64,000 bases of DNA from Thiotrichaceae bacterium (GTDB lineage: Bacteria > Pseudomonadota > Gammaproteobacteria > Beggiatoales > Beggiatoaceae), in assembly GCA_011391085.1 (NCBI GenBank), contig JAABRD010000031.1:1-64000 (forward strand), in the 5' to 3' direction. Every line of letters starts with the position of its first letter. The stretch's first letter is position 1. A program made the position numbers and the translations under genes. The notes under the pieces were generated by a model. That model was not told the DNA's origin. It was given only the letters and a program-made list of their open reading frames with translations, and made no database searches. Shown one piece after another: positions 1-7,532 of this stretch.

Positions 1-345
1 TGACTAATCAGAGTCCATCTGAAAATCATTCTAATCAGAGTTCAAACAGTTAACCCACATTGCCTCACTACCCCATTCTTGATGATGTTGCAAAAGTCTG
101 GAACTTTGATTGGGATGATTAAATGAGGACTCTGAAAGGAGGCTTGACTAATCAGAGTCCATCTGAAAATCATTCTAATCAGAGTTCAAACAGTTAACCC
201 ACATTGCCTCACTACCCCATTCTTGATGATGTTGCAAAAGTCTTGAACTTTGATTGGGATGATTAAATGAGGACTCTGAAAGGAGGCTTGACTAATCAGA
301 GTCCATCTGAAAATCATTCTAATCAGAGTTCAGACAGTTAACCCT
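1..345. repeat. 144-bp direct tandem repeat, about 2.4 copies
   Basis: Near-identical units start at 1, 145 and 289, the last one partial; the left end may be cut by the window. Each unit holds a stop-start junction (TAAATGAGG). A short frame ending ...NFDWDD stops there, and a 24-codon frame beginning MRTLKGGLTNQ starts there and ends in TAA. The units could be duplications of the junction between two lost genes. No longer reading frame is visible. Confidence 0.85.
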
Positions 346-606
346 ACACATAGCGCTTAACTTAATGGCATGGAAGCGTTAGCCTCTAGTCCACCACGAC
401 TTTAATTCTTTCGCCACTTAAAGCCTCTACTCTAGCGTTTAATCAATAATAGGACTTACGCAATCACCCCACCCCCCCACCCTCCCCGCACGCGGGAAGG
501 GAGTGATTCCCCCCGTGTACGGGGGGATAGGGGGGTCTAAAATCAAAGAGTTACAAACATGGTTGCGTAAGTCCTGAATAAGTCGGAAGTTGCCCACAAG
601 ATCCGA
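346..606. other. non-coding stretch with a MITE-like element
   Basis: Between the tandem array and the patatin gene no gene is seen. It contains a degraded piece of the 'aagcctcta' repeat near 421 and the inverted-repeat element at 452-574. Confidence 0.6.
452..574. repeat. MITE-like element with GGACTTACGCAA ends, copy 1
   Basis: The ends are inverted copies: GGACTTACGCAA at 452-463 and TTGCGTAAGTCC at 563-574. The interior is C-run/G-run rich and contains its own hairpin (CCCCGCACGCGGG, then CCCCCGTGTACGGGGG). There is no coding capacity. A second copy lies at 4681-4815. The end sequence resembles the terminal repeats of insertion sequences, so a non-autonomous element is likely. Confidence 0.7.
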
Positions 607-3075
607 TTATGAGTTATTTAGGAGTTTTTCAAGCCATTCCTCAAGTTCCGCCAAACTGTTAATCTCATTCGGAAATACTTCTTGGGCACTGAGTTGTCCA
701 AGTTTCCGATAAGATTCGAATTGGTCTTCATCAAAAAATTGATTGGCTGTCGTTTGATGTGGAAAAGTGGGATTTTTACGACGATAAGCCAACACATCTT
801 GGTACATTTCGGTTCCCGTTATGGTTGCCTTGAGGTAAAGCAAGATTCCATCTGTGTCATCAGGATATTCTATTCTTCCTACCAGAAAACGTCTTTTGGT
901 CTGATGCTGTTTGTCCAAACCTAAATCGCCACCTGATTTTTTTCCCCAGATAATCTCGGTCCCCAAATCAATTCTCGCTTTCCGTTCCACGTTGGCCAAA
1001 TCGGACATGCTGAAATCGGGATCCGCCCCTGCATCGGAGGCAATAATGAGACGGCAATGACGTTTCAGAAGCGGAAGAACACCCAAATTCTCATGGTGTC
1101 CGCCGTCTGACATATTTAACAAAGTATCGTTTTCGGTACCTCGTCGTAACAGTTCTTTAAGCAAATAAGACGGCCAAAAAATATGTGGCATCTTATCCAG
1201 CTTGGGGTTGGGCAACCACTGGTGCAGACGTACATTGAGTAACGTCATGGCCGCGGCGAAAAACGGATTGGTACCACTCCCCATTTGTGGACTGGCGGCA
1301 GCCCCTGAAATGGCCATTGCCGTTGACAATTTGGTGCGCCCCTCTTGATAACTGGCAGTGCGTCGATAGCCCGTGACTTCTGCACCACAGTAGTATTTGG
1401 AGAACATAAACAAGTCGGCCCCCCGCCCATGTAATAAAGGATTTTTGGAGACAGGTACATTTAAAGTCACATTGACCAAATGATAAGGCCCATTATAATA
1501 GCGATGGAGATCCTTCAGTAGTAGGGCATGATTAGGCTGCATTTCCCCATTTAAACGTCTGACGAGAAAAGTCCCGCTGAGACGGTCTCGATAGAAGAAA
1601 TGTAAAGAGTTTTTGTTAATATCGATAAACACTCCCATGAGTAGCAGAACGACCGCCAGGGCCAGCAACGCCAGGCTAAGGGTGCGGCGAACAGTTTGAT
1701 GTTGACGATAATCGACTATAACGCCAAGTAACTTATTTCGTGTTACCTCGTCAAACTTCATTTCTACCTGAGGATCTTCCAATATGGTGACCACGTCGCG
1801 AAGATATCCGTCGGTTTCGACATATAGCTTCTCAAGTTCTGGTTTAACAACCTCGTCAATACACTTTTCCACAACTTTCACCGCTTCTGGTGTATGTAGT
1901 TGCTTACAGGTCTTGTCAGATAGAAACTGCATTTGAAAGCGAAACTCCACCTCATACACCAGTGCTAAAAATCCTATCGGCAAAGTAATAAATAGGATGG
2001 CTAAAGCACTGGATATGAGTAGTTGAGAGAGTTTTTGTTGTGCAGGGCTTTTAGAAGGAGAGACCTGTCCTACCAACATAACAGCAAAGGCCGCCATTGA
2101 TAGGTAAAAGAACATATCCATGATCTGGAAAGAACCTTCAACGTCCCCTACAACCCATCGCCAGGCCTGGGAGTAGATAAAATCAAGCAATAGAGACAAC
2201 GCGACCAGCGAGACTGCCAGTACGGTCCAATGAGATATTCGTGAACCGTCACGTTTACGTGATTCGTAAGAATGTTTCCACCAGGCAGACACTTGTCTCC
2301 AACGTGTTACCAAGACCACTATAATGGCAAGGATTGCCGCTATCCAGATAAGCGTGGATAAACTCACTACGGGAATGAATTCTATGAATTTAAAAATGCC
2401 TGAAGTGAAATCGCTATCCAGCAAATCCAAAAAATCTTTGTAAAAAGTGCTTTCACCGATATACAAAAGCAATGCAAGCAAAATTGTAAAAGACAGGGGG
2501 ATGGTATTCAGCACCACTTTGGCAGAGATATCGAGTCCAACAGCATGCCAATTATCTATATTAAATAGACTTCGGTTTAATCCCAAATAATTTTTAGAAG
2601 CACGCAGGTGGGTAACTTCTTTGCGTTCACGGGTTCTTTCGGACTGGTCACGCAGGGGAAATTCATTTGGTTTAGTGGAGGATTCTGGGGTATCTGTCAA
2701 CAGTGAACTCACGCAAGAACCAATATAACCACCACCAGACACGGTGGAAAGATAATCGCAATATTGCAAAACTTTCTTGTCTGCCAAGCCTTGAAGCAAT
2801 CCCAAGTTAAATGTAGCGGACCGAATTCCACCGCCGGAGAGTGCTAACCCTACCAAGCCTGCATTTGCACTGGGTGTAGCGAATCTTTTAGGAGACGATC
2901 TTTCCATATTCACGCGAGGTTTGTTTAATTCTTGACGTATTCGTTGTGTTTCCTGGATGACCTCGTCGGAAGACAAGCCCATCCGTTCACGCCGTTGTTT
3001 GATATAATCCAACTCTGCCAAACACACTTCAGTAAACTCTTTGGTATAGTCAGAATGTCTTTTGGCTGTGGCCAT
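607..3075 (-). CDS. Membrane-embedded patatin-like phospholipase
   Basis: Predicted serine lipid acyl hydrolase of the patatin family, 822 residues from the ATG at 3075, which has GGAG 11 bases upstream; an in-frame GTG at 3087 lacks a well-placed site. The N-terminal half carries the oxyanion-hole glycine run (LALSGGGIRSATFNLG, about residues 78-92) and the nucleophile elbow STVSGGGYIGS (about 110-120). The catalytic aspartate is in SDGGHHENLG, about 170 residues from the C terminus. Between the two halves of the active site lie about six hydrophobic stretches (roughly residues 190-215, 230-260, 285-305, 320-345, 350-380 and 465-490). The catalytic domain is therefore split by a multi-pass membrane insert, which is unusual because most bacterial patatins are soluble or secreted. 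Transcribed alone; substrate unknown. Confidence 0.8.
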   Translation of the reverse strand: MATAKRHSDYTKEFTEVCLAELDYIKQRRERMGLSSDEVIQETQRIRQELNKPRVNMERSSPKRFATPSANAGLVGLALSGGGIRSATFNLGLLQGLADKKVLQYCDYLSTVSGGGYIGSCVSSLLTDTPESSTKPNEFPLRDQSERTRERKEVTHLRASKNYLGLNRSLFNIDNWHAVGLDISAKVVLNTIPLSFTILLALLLYIGESTFYKDFLDLLDSDFTSGIFKFIEFIPVVSLSTLIWIAAILAIIVVLVTRWRQVSAWWKHSYESRKRDGSRISHWTVLAVSLVALSLLLDFIYSQAWRWVVGDVEGSFQIMDMFFYLSMAAFAVMLVGQVSPSKSPAQQKLSQLLISSALAILFITLPIGFLALVYEVEFRFQMQFLSDKTCKQLHTPEAVKVVEKCIDEVVKPELEKLYVETDGYLRDVVTILEDPQVEMKFDEVTRNKLLGVIVDYRQHQTVRRTLSLALLALAVVLLLMGVFIDINKNSLHFFYRDRLSGTFLVRRLNGEMQPNHALLLKDLHRYYNGPYHLVNVTLNVPVSKNPLLHGRGADLFMFSKYYCGAEVTGYRRTASYQEGRTKLSTAMAISGAAASPQMGSGTNPFFAAAMTLLNVRLHQWLPNPKLDKMPHIFWPSYLLKELLRRGTENDTLLNMSDGGHHENLGVLPLLKRHCRLIIASDAGADPDFSMSDLANVERKARIDLGTEIIWGKKSGGDLGLDKQHQTKRRFLVGRIEYPDDTDGILLYLKATITGTEMYQDVLAYRRKNPTFPHQTTANQFFDEDQFESYRKLGQLSAQEVFPNEINSLAELEEWLEKLLNNS

Positions 3076-3501
3076 GTTGAATGTCACTCCAATTGTGTAA
3101 AAGTAACTTTGTGTACAATATTATATAATTTGTAGTTATAAGATCGTGGAGTCCCAAAACACGTTTTGGGACAACTGATGGTGGTGTCCCAAAACGTGTT
3201 TTGGGACTCGGTGTGGACGCCGTAACAATGTGTTTGAGGGGAACTTCTTCGCCTCCCAAAACGTGTTTTGGGACTTCACCACCGCCACCGTCCGAAAACT
3301 TCACCATGGGATAATCACAGATTAGATAGTGTTGCACACAAGAATAAGTGAATATCACTATAAAATATGGGAGGGATGAAAAACCAAATTTGGGTAATGA
3401 TGCAATATGAGCGATGGACAAGGATTTGTTCTTACCCACATTGCATCATCACCAAAGGAAATTGGTTTTTTTATCTCACCCACATTAGATTCAGACGTGA
3501 A
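3076..3501. other. non-coding stretch with three GTCCCAAAAC palindromes
   Basis: No gene is seen. Three perfect or near-perfect palindromes (3151-3172, 3186-3207, 3254-3273) of the form GTCCCAAAAC-NN-GTTTTGGGAC lie in tandem, followed by a fragment of the 'GATGCAATATGAGCGAT / CACATTGCATCATCACC' repeat near 3397-3450. A 129-codon reading frame across these repeats is judged spurious. Confidence 0.7.
3151..3273. repeat. three tandem GTCCCAAAAC...GTTTTGGGAC palindromes
   Basis: Arms of 10 bases with a 2-base centre, at 3151-3172, 3186-3207 and 3254-3273. The same family (with two or three C/G in the arms) occurs at 16905-16961, 18084-18144, 32807-32834 and 59374-59433. Confidence 0.8.
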
Positions 3502-4545
3502 CTATGCTAACAAGGCATAATATTCTTTGAAGTGTTTAATACGGTCAGCTAATCCAATGGTACCGCCATTCACTCTCTTGGTAATGGTTGTCACCGCCGC
3601 ATCTGTTGCACCTTTGTCAGATTGGGTGTTGAGGGAATTAGAATCCCAGAACCAGGCGGCTGATAGAAGTGGGTATTTTTTAGCAACCAGGTCTGGGTTT
3701 GCCAAAATGTCATCATCGACTGCTTTGTCAAAGGCCGTGTAGTTGGTTTTACCAGTCAATTGGATGTAACCGCGGCCACGATATTTATATCCATCCTTGC
3801 TGGCTTCATTGCCATTTCCCATGCGATTGGCATACACGCGAGAAGCAATCTTTTCGGGTTGACGGGCATAACCGTCTGCATCACTGCCGGAGAAGTACTT
3901 TTTGAAAATCTTTCGTAGTCCATCAGCGGAATATTTGAGATTTTCTTCTGTCACTTTGAATCCACCACTTTCATGACCGCACTGTGCCAAGAAGTGCGCC
4001 AACCGTAGGGGAGTGTTGATTTGGAATTTGGCCGCACAGTCAGAAATTTGGGCCAATACTGCATCGGGGATGTGTCCCTTTAATTTGGTCAACTTGAGTG
4101 TACCGACATCTTTGACAGCGGCACCCGCGGGGGCTGCACTACCAGCATCAGCTTTTTTGGTAGCGGGGGCTGCTTCTTCTTCAACTGCTGGCGGAAACAG
4201 CTTATCCCACATTTCATGACGAAACACGCCGTCTGCATCGAAACCGTTGGTAGCCTGCCACTTTTTGAGTGCTTCCTCGGTACCAGCCCCAAAGTTTCCA
4301 TCCACCTTGAGACCCAATCCTTCTTGCAAATTTTTCACATCGTCCCCGGTTGCCCCCTTCCTTAATGAGAACAATTCACCCCACGTATCGCGTCCAACAA
4401 CCCCATCTGCGGTCAAGCCACTTTCGGCCTGCCATTTCTTAACTGCTTCTACGGTACCCTGCCCAAAGGTCCCGTCAGGGGTAAGCCCCAATTTCTCTTG
4501 CAATTCCTTTACATCGTCACCGGTTGAACCTAATTTTAACAGCAT
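3502..4545 (-). CDS. Peptidoglycan-binding GH19 chitinase/lysozyme-like protein
   Basis: Predicted muramidase/chitinase-type glycoside hydrolase, 347 residues. The start is placed at the ATG at 4545 (MLLKLGSTG), which has GGAGAA seven bases upstream; a longer frame to 4578 lacks a site. Two peptidoglycan-binding (PG_binding_1) repeats lie at about residues 4-58 and 62-116, each with the pattern 'G..GDDVK.LQE.LGL..DG.FG.GT.EA.KKWQ'. An Ala/Pro/Lys linker follows at about 120-150. The C-terminal domain of about 195 residues is GH19-like (COG3179 type), with the catalytic glutamate in FLAQCGHESGGF and the conserved YRGRGYIQLTGKTNY and NGGTIGLADR blocks. No signal peptide is visible. Such proteins are often phage endolysins or wall-remodelling enzymes; no phage genes flank it here. 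Confidence 0.85.
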   Translation of the reverse strand: MLLKLGSTGDDVKELQEKLGLTPDGTFGQGTVEAVKKWQAESGLTADGVVGRDTWGELFSLRKGATGDDVKNLQEGLGLKVDGNFGAGTEEALKKWQATNGFDADGVFRHEMWDKLFPPAVEEEAAPATKKADAGSAAPAGAAVKDVGTLKLTKLKGHIPDAVLAQISDCAAKFQINTPLRLAHFLAQCGHESGGFKVTEENLKYSADGLRKIFKKYFSGSDADGYARQPEKIASRVYANRMGNGNEASKDGYKYRGRGYIQLTGKTNYTAFDKAVDDDILANPDLVAKKYPLLSAAWFWDSNSLNTQSDKGATDAAVTTITKRVNGGTIGLADRIKHFKEYYALLA

Positions 4546-5138
4546 AACTTTTCTCCATCGCGTAAAGATTATTAACAATTACTGTCTAAAGACGACAGTG
4601 GTCGAAAGGGCGTTAGTAACCCTAGTTAAAAATAGAATTTACGCAAAATTCCTAAAGAAACTCAGTTTTTTAAACTCACAGGACTTACGCAACCGCCAGT
4701 ATTTACCCCACCCCAACCCTCCCCGCACGCGGGGAGGGAGTCCCCCCGTGTACGGGGGGGCGGGGGGGTGATAGTGTGTAAACTCAAATAATTACAAAAA
4801 CGGTTGCGTAAGTCCGAACTCAGTTTCTCGTCAGGTTTGAAAACAGGTCATTTGCGTAAATCCTGTAAAACTTAATATCTCCCCCTTAACTTAACTGTTA
4901 ACTTTACTAAGCCATGAGGGCTTAACAAAGCTGGGCGAGTAAAAACGTTCAGAATAAAGTATCTGAAACATGGTTTTCGTATGGCTTGCGGTTGGTCATC
5001 AAAATTTAGTTGTTTAATTACCTTAACCATACAAATGACGTGCAACATAGATTGATACTACGGCTACGTTAATAATTTTTTTTAGAATCGGTCAGTTTCA
5101 TTTCGAAGTTGAAAACCATGGTTATTCGTTTGGCGCCC
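4546..5138. other. non-coding stretch with a MITE-like element
   Basis: Holds the second GGACTTACGCAA element (4681-4815), flanked by fragments of the 'AAGAAACTCAGTTTTTT / AACTCAGTTTCTCG' repeat. Between about 4860 and 5138 nothing recognisable is seen. Confidence 0.6.
4681..4815. repeat. MITE-like element with GGACTTACGCAA ends, copy 2
   Basis: GGACTTACGCAACC at 4681-4694 is inverted as GGTTGCGTAAGTCC at 4802-4815. The interior again has the CCCCGCACGCGGGG and CCCCCGTGTACGGGGG hairpins of copy 1 (452-574), so the two are one family. Confidence 0.75.
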
Positions 5139-5273
5139 CTATAGCTTCCCGTAAGAACTATTTTCCCTTGTAGTTTGTTTTACCATCTCTGTGGCACTCA
5201 CTCTATCCATTTCAGCCCATACAGTTCCTACAAACACACTCCAAACCACCAGCAACATCATAATGTTCTTCAT
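5139..5273 (-). CDS. Small secreted peptide, 44 residues, coupled to the upstream HTH gene
   Basis: A 44-codon frame starts at the ATG at 5273, four bases after the TAA of the HTH-protein gene, with GGAG of that gene's last codons eight bases upstream. The product has a convincing Sec signal peptide: MKNIMMLLVVWSVFVGTVWA followed by E, with a typical AxA-like cleavage at V-W-A. It leaves a 24-residue hydrophilic mature peptide (EMDRVSATEMVKQTTRENSS plus YGKL). The tight spacing suggests translational coupling and a functional link with the regulator. Function unknown; it is not a family I recognise. It could also be the truncated start of a larger secreted protein. Confidence 0.6.
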   Translation of the reverse strand: MKNIMMLLVVWSVFVGTVWAEMDRVSATEMVKQTTRENSSYGKL

Positions 5274-5277
5274 AAAC

Positions 5278-6111
5278 TTACTCCGTCATTACTTGTTTTA
5301 CAAACCACACTAAATCGGAATCCTGGCGAAGCGAAGGCAACCATTGTGATGGCACAAAATCGAGATTTCCAAAATTCTTGTTTACCTTCTGCATGGCCTG
5401 CCAGAACCACCGACATTTTTCCAGATTCTGCAAAATCGACGCAGCTACTAGACCGTTCCGGGCTGCAACCCAATTCCACGTATCCTCAGTCACGACTGCT
5501 TCCACCAACTGCAAATAACCCATGTCGAGTAACCAATATCGTATTTCGTCACTGTTGGCACGATGATTCTGGTCACAACAGTTAAATTTAGTAGAAACGA
5601 GGCATTGTTGAATTTTGTACTTCTGCACCGTTAAACCTTTCCCCTCATGGCGATTTAGTACCTCTAATGCAGTTTGGTACCATACCGAGGCGGAATCAGC
5701 CATTTTCTTAACATTCGGTTCTTTCAGATAAAAAGCCCGGTCATAATAAGTATGCCCCAACAACCAACTCACCCGGCAGGCAATCAATTCGTGGGTCCCC
5801 AGGGCTTTGTGATTTAGCAACAATTGTTCTAACACATTGAGACACCGTGAAAACTCCTTTTTTGAAAAATTTTCTTTCCAATCATCATAGAGTTCAAACA
5901 AGTGCTCTATATAGGCTGGAAAAGGAGATTTCACCACTTCCCGATGTAACTGTTTGATAAGCCTGTTGGAAGTCTCGTTGCCTAAATACCCAGGCACTCG
6001 AAAAATCCTGCTTACGGTACTAATATGCAAGCCCGTCTCAGCACTGATTTGTTCTTGACTCCAACCCGTCGTTTTTTTTATTTCACAGGCATGTTCATAA
6101 AGTGAAACCAT
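5278..6111 (-). CDS. HTH-type regulator with a C-terminal helical domain
   Basis: 277 residues. The N terminus (about residues 5-35) is a helix-turn-helix of Cro/XRE or resolvase-like type: GWSQEQISAETGLHISTVSRIF reads as helix, turn and recognition helix. The remaining 200 residues are rich in Leu, Trp, Tyr and His and look all-helical, possibly TPR-like (WLLGHTYYDRAFYL, VWYQTALEVLNRH), but I do not recognise the family. The start ATG at 6111 has GGAGA ten bases upstream. It is followed four bases later by a 44-codon secreted-peptide gene. Two copies of an approximately 90-bp direct repeat (6124-6215 and 6247-6335) lie immediately upstream and could be its operators. Confidence 0.65.
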   Translation of the reverse strand: MVSLYEHACEIKKTTGWSQEQISAETGLHISTVSRIFRVPGYLGNETSNRLIKQLHREVVKSPFPAYIEHLFELYDDWKENFSKKEFSRCLNVLEQLLLNHKALGTHELIACRVSWLLGHTYYDRAFYLKEPNVKKMADSASVWYQTALEVLNRHEGKGLTVQKYKIQQCLVSTKFNCCDQNHRANSDEIRYWLLDMGYLQLVEAVVTEDTWNWVAARNGLVAASILQNLEKCRWFWQAMQKVNKNFGNLDFVPSQWLPSLRQDSDLVWFVKQVMTE

Positions 6112-6123
6112 AATTTCAGAATC

Positions 6124-6335
6124 TCCAAATTGGATTGCTTCCCCCTAACTATAAGGGTGAGAATATTGATGATACAGGGCGAGATAGCCCGTCAAATGCT
6201 ATATACAAAAGATGTGGTCAACTGACATCTCCTCAAATTAAGGAGGTCCAATTGGATTGGCTTATACAAATATAAGGGTAGGAATTTTGATAATACAGGG
6301 CGAGATAACCCGTCAAATGCGATATGCAAAAGACG
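6124..6335. repeat. paired direct repeat, possible operators
   Basis: Two copies start at 6124 and 6247. Their best-conserved core, ATACAGGGCGAGATA-CCC followed by GTCAAATGC, lies at 6172-6199 and 6293-6320, 121 bases apart. In the first copy the core contains a perfect small inverted repeat GGGC-GAGATA-GCCC; in the second it is imperfect. They sit directly upstream of the divergently facing HTH gene start (6111), the usual place for an autoregulatory operator. Operator function is inference only. Confidence 0.5.
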
Positions 6336-6487
6336 GTGATTCTTGCAAATTGATGAAGATATGTTAAAATGTTGCCCCATTGATGATGTCCAATTCCTAC
6401 GCTTAACTATACCATGTCATTATTCTCTCCTTGAAATCACCGAATGGATAGCTAAATAAGGGACTTCAAAAAAATAAATTGTCCACA

Positions 6488-6657
6488 CCGGGCGGGACTA
6501 GAGGCTTCAGCCGGGCGGGACGATAGAAGTCTCCCGGCTGAACCGGGCGGGACGATAGAAGTCTCCCGGCGGAAGCCTCTAGTCCCGCCCGGCCCCGGCG
6601 GAAGCCTCTAGTCCCGCCCGGCCCCGGCGGAAGCCTCTAGTCCCGCCCGGCCCCGGC
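6488..6657. repeat. array of CCGG..AAGCCTCTAGTCC repeats in both orientations
   Basis: Begins with forward copies (GGGACTAGAGGCTTCAGCCGG), passes through a variant (GGGACGATAGAAGTCTCCCGG), then three near-identical 29-bp tandem units in the opposite orientation with the core GGCGGAAGCCTCTAGTCCCG. It is the same family as the clusters at 8688, 12128, 14638, 27801, 50642 and 58430. Confidence 0.8.
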
Positions 6658-6800
6658 TAAAACCTCTGGATAATTTATTTATTTGAAGTCCCTAACCATT
6701 TGCTAGATGGTATTGAAAACGGAGGAGAACATTACGGAATTTATGTTATTTGTTGTTTTTATTTTAAAAATAGGTATATTACTATAATTGTTTAAAAGGC

Positions 6801-6948
6801 AAAACCACTATCCACTATCCACTATCCGTTAAAACCACTATCCGTTAAAACCACTATCCACTATCCACTATCCACTATCCACTATCCGTTAAAACCACTA
6901 TCCACTATCCACTATCCACTATCCGTTAAAACCACTATCCACTAAAAC
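6801..6948. repeat. short tandem array of CCACTAT / CCGTTAAAACCACTAT
   Basis: A microsatellite-like array mixing the heptamer CCACTAT with CCGTTAAAA interruptions. It ends two bases before the mocA start codon, so it occupies the whole expected leader and no Shine-Dalgarno is visible. Copy-number change could alter expression. Confidence 0.75.
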
Positions 6949-6950
6949 CC

Positions 6951-7532
6951 ATGCCCATCACTGGTATTCTACTCGCCGCAGGCTACAGTCGCCGCTTTGG
7001 ATGTGATAAACTCTTATATTCCTTAAATGATGGTACCCCCATTGTCCAGGCCTCAGCCCGTCCTTTAAAAATGACCGTTGACCACGCGGTGGCGGTGGTA
7101 CGCCCGGATTCCATTGCGTTAGCCAATTTACTACGTGAGGAAGGTTTTGAAGTGGTCACCGATGCCAACACGGTAAATGGTATGGGGGCCAGTCTGGCCT
7201 GTGGCATTCGGGCCAGTCGCGAGGCCCAGGCCTGGGTCATTGCCTTGGCAGATATGCCTTTTATCCAAACCGCCACCTTTCAAACCGTAGTGAACTTGTT
7301 ACGTCAAGGGGCAGGCATTGTTGCACCACAATATCGCGGCCGCCGCGGTCATCCAGTCGGTTTTCAACAATCCTTTGGAGAAGCATTAAGTACACTCACC
7401 GGCGACGTCGGTGCAAAGGTTTTATTAGAACGTTTTCAATCTCAACTGACAGTCTTTTCTTGTGAAGATAGAGGTATCCTGTGCGATATAGACACGCCCC
7501 AGGAATGCAAGTTATCACTGGCATTCCACTGA
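6951..7532 (+). CDS. mocA: Molybdenum cofactor cytidylyltransferase-like protein (MocA/NTP transferase)
   Basis: 193 residues, a single MobA-like NTP-transferase domain. The N-terminal nucleotide-binding signature is GILLAAGYSRRFGCDK (about residues 5-20). The metal-binding aspartate is in ALADMPFI (about 102-109). The end shows the family block RGHPVGF and CDIDTPQEC. MocA/PucB/CoxI-type enzymes transfer CMP or GMP to molybdopterin in Mo-cofactor maturation. The only other Mo-cofactor gene in the window is moaA, 40 kb away. No ribosome-binding site is seen because a TATCCAC array abuts the ATG. The last 28 bases overlap the start of the next gene in another frame. Confidence 0.8.
   Translation: MPITGILLAAGYSRRFGCDKLLYSLNDGTPIVQASARPLKMTVDHAVAVVRPDSIALANLLREEGFEVVTDANTVNGMGASLACGIRASREAQAWVIALADMPFIQTATFQTVVNLLRQGAGIVAPQYRGRRGHPVGFQQSFGEALSTLTGDVGAKVLLERFQSQLTVFSCEDRGILCDIDTPQECKLSLAFH

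Larger units (their letters stand above)
6112..6950. other. non-coding stretch made mostly of three repeat arrays
   Basis: No gene is seen between the HTH gene and mocA. In order it holds the paired direct repeats (6124-6335), an array of the GGACTAGAGGCTTCAGCC family (6488-6657) and a TATCCAC array (6801-6948). About 6660-6800 is plain A+T-rich sequence. Confidence 0.7.

Noticed and set aside
3050-3439. 129-codon minus-strand frame upstream of the patatin gene
   Set aside because: It runs through three palindromes and overlaps the start of the patatin gene; no recognisable protein features.
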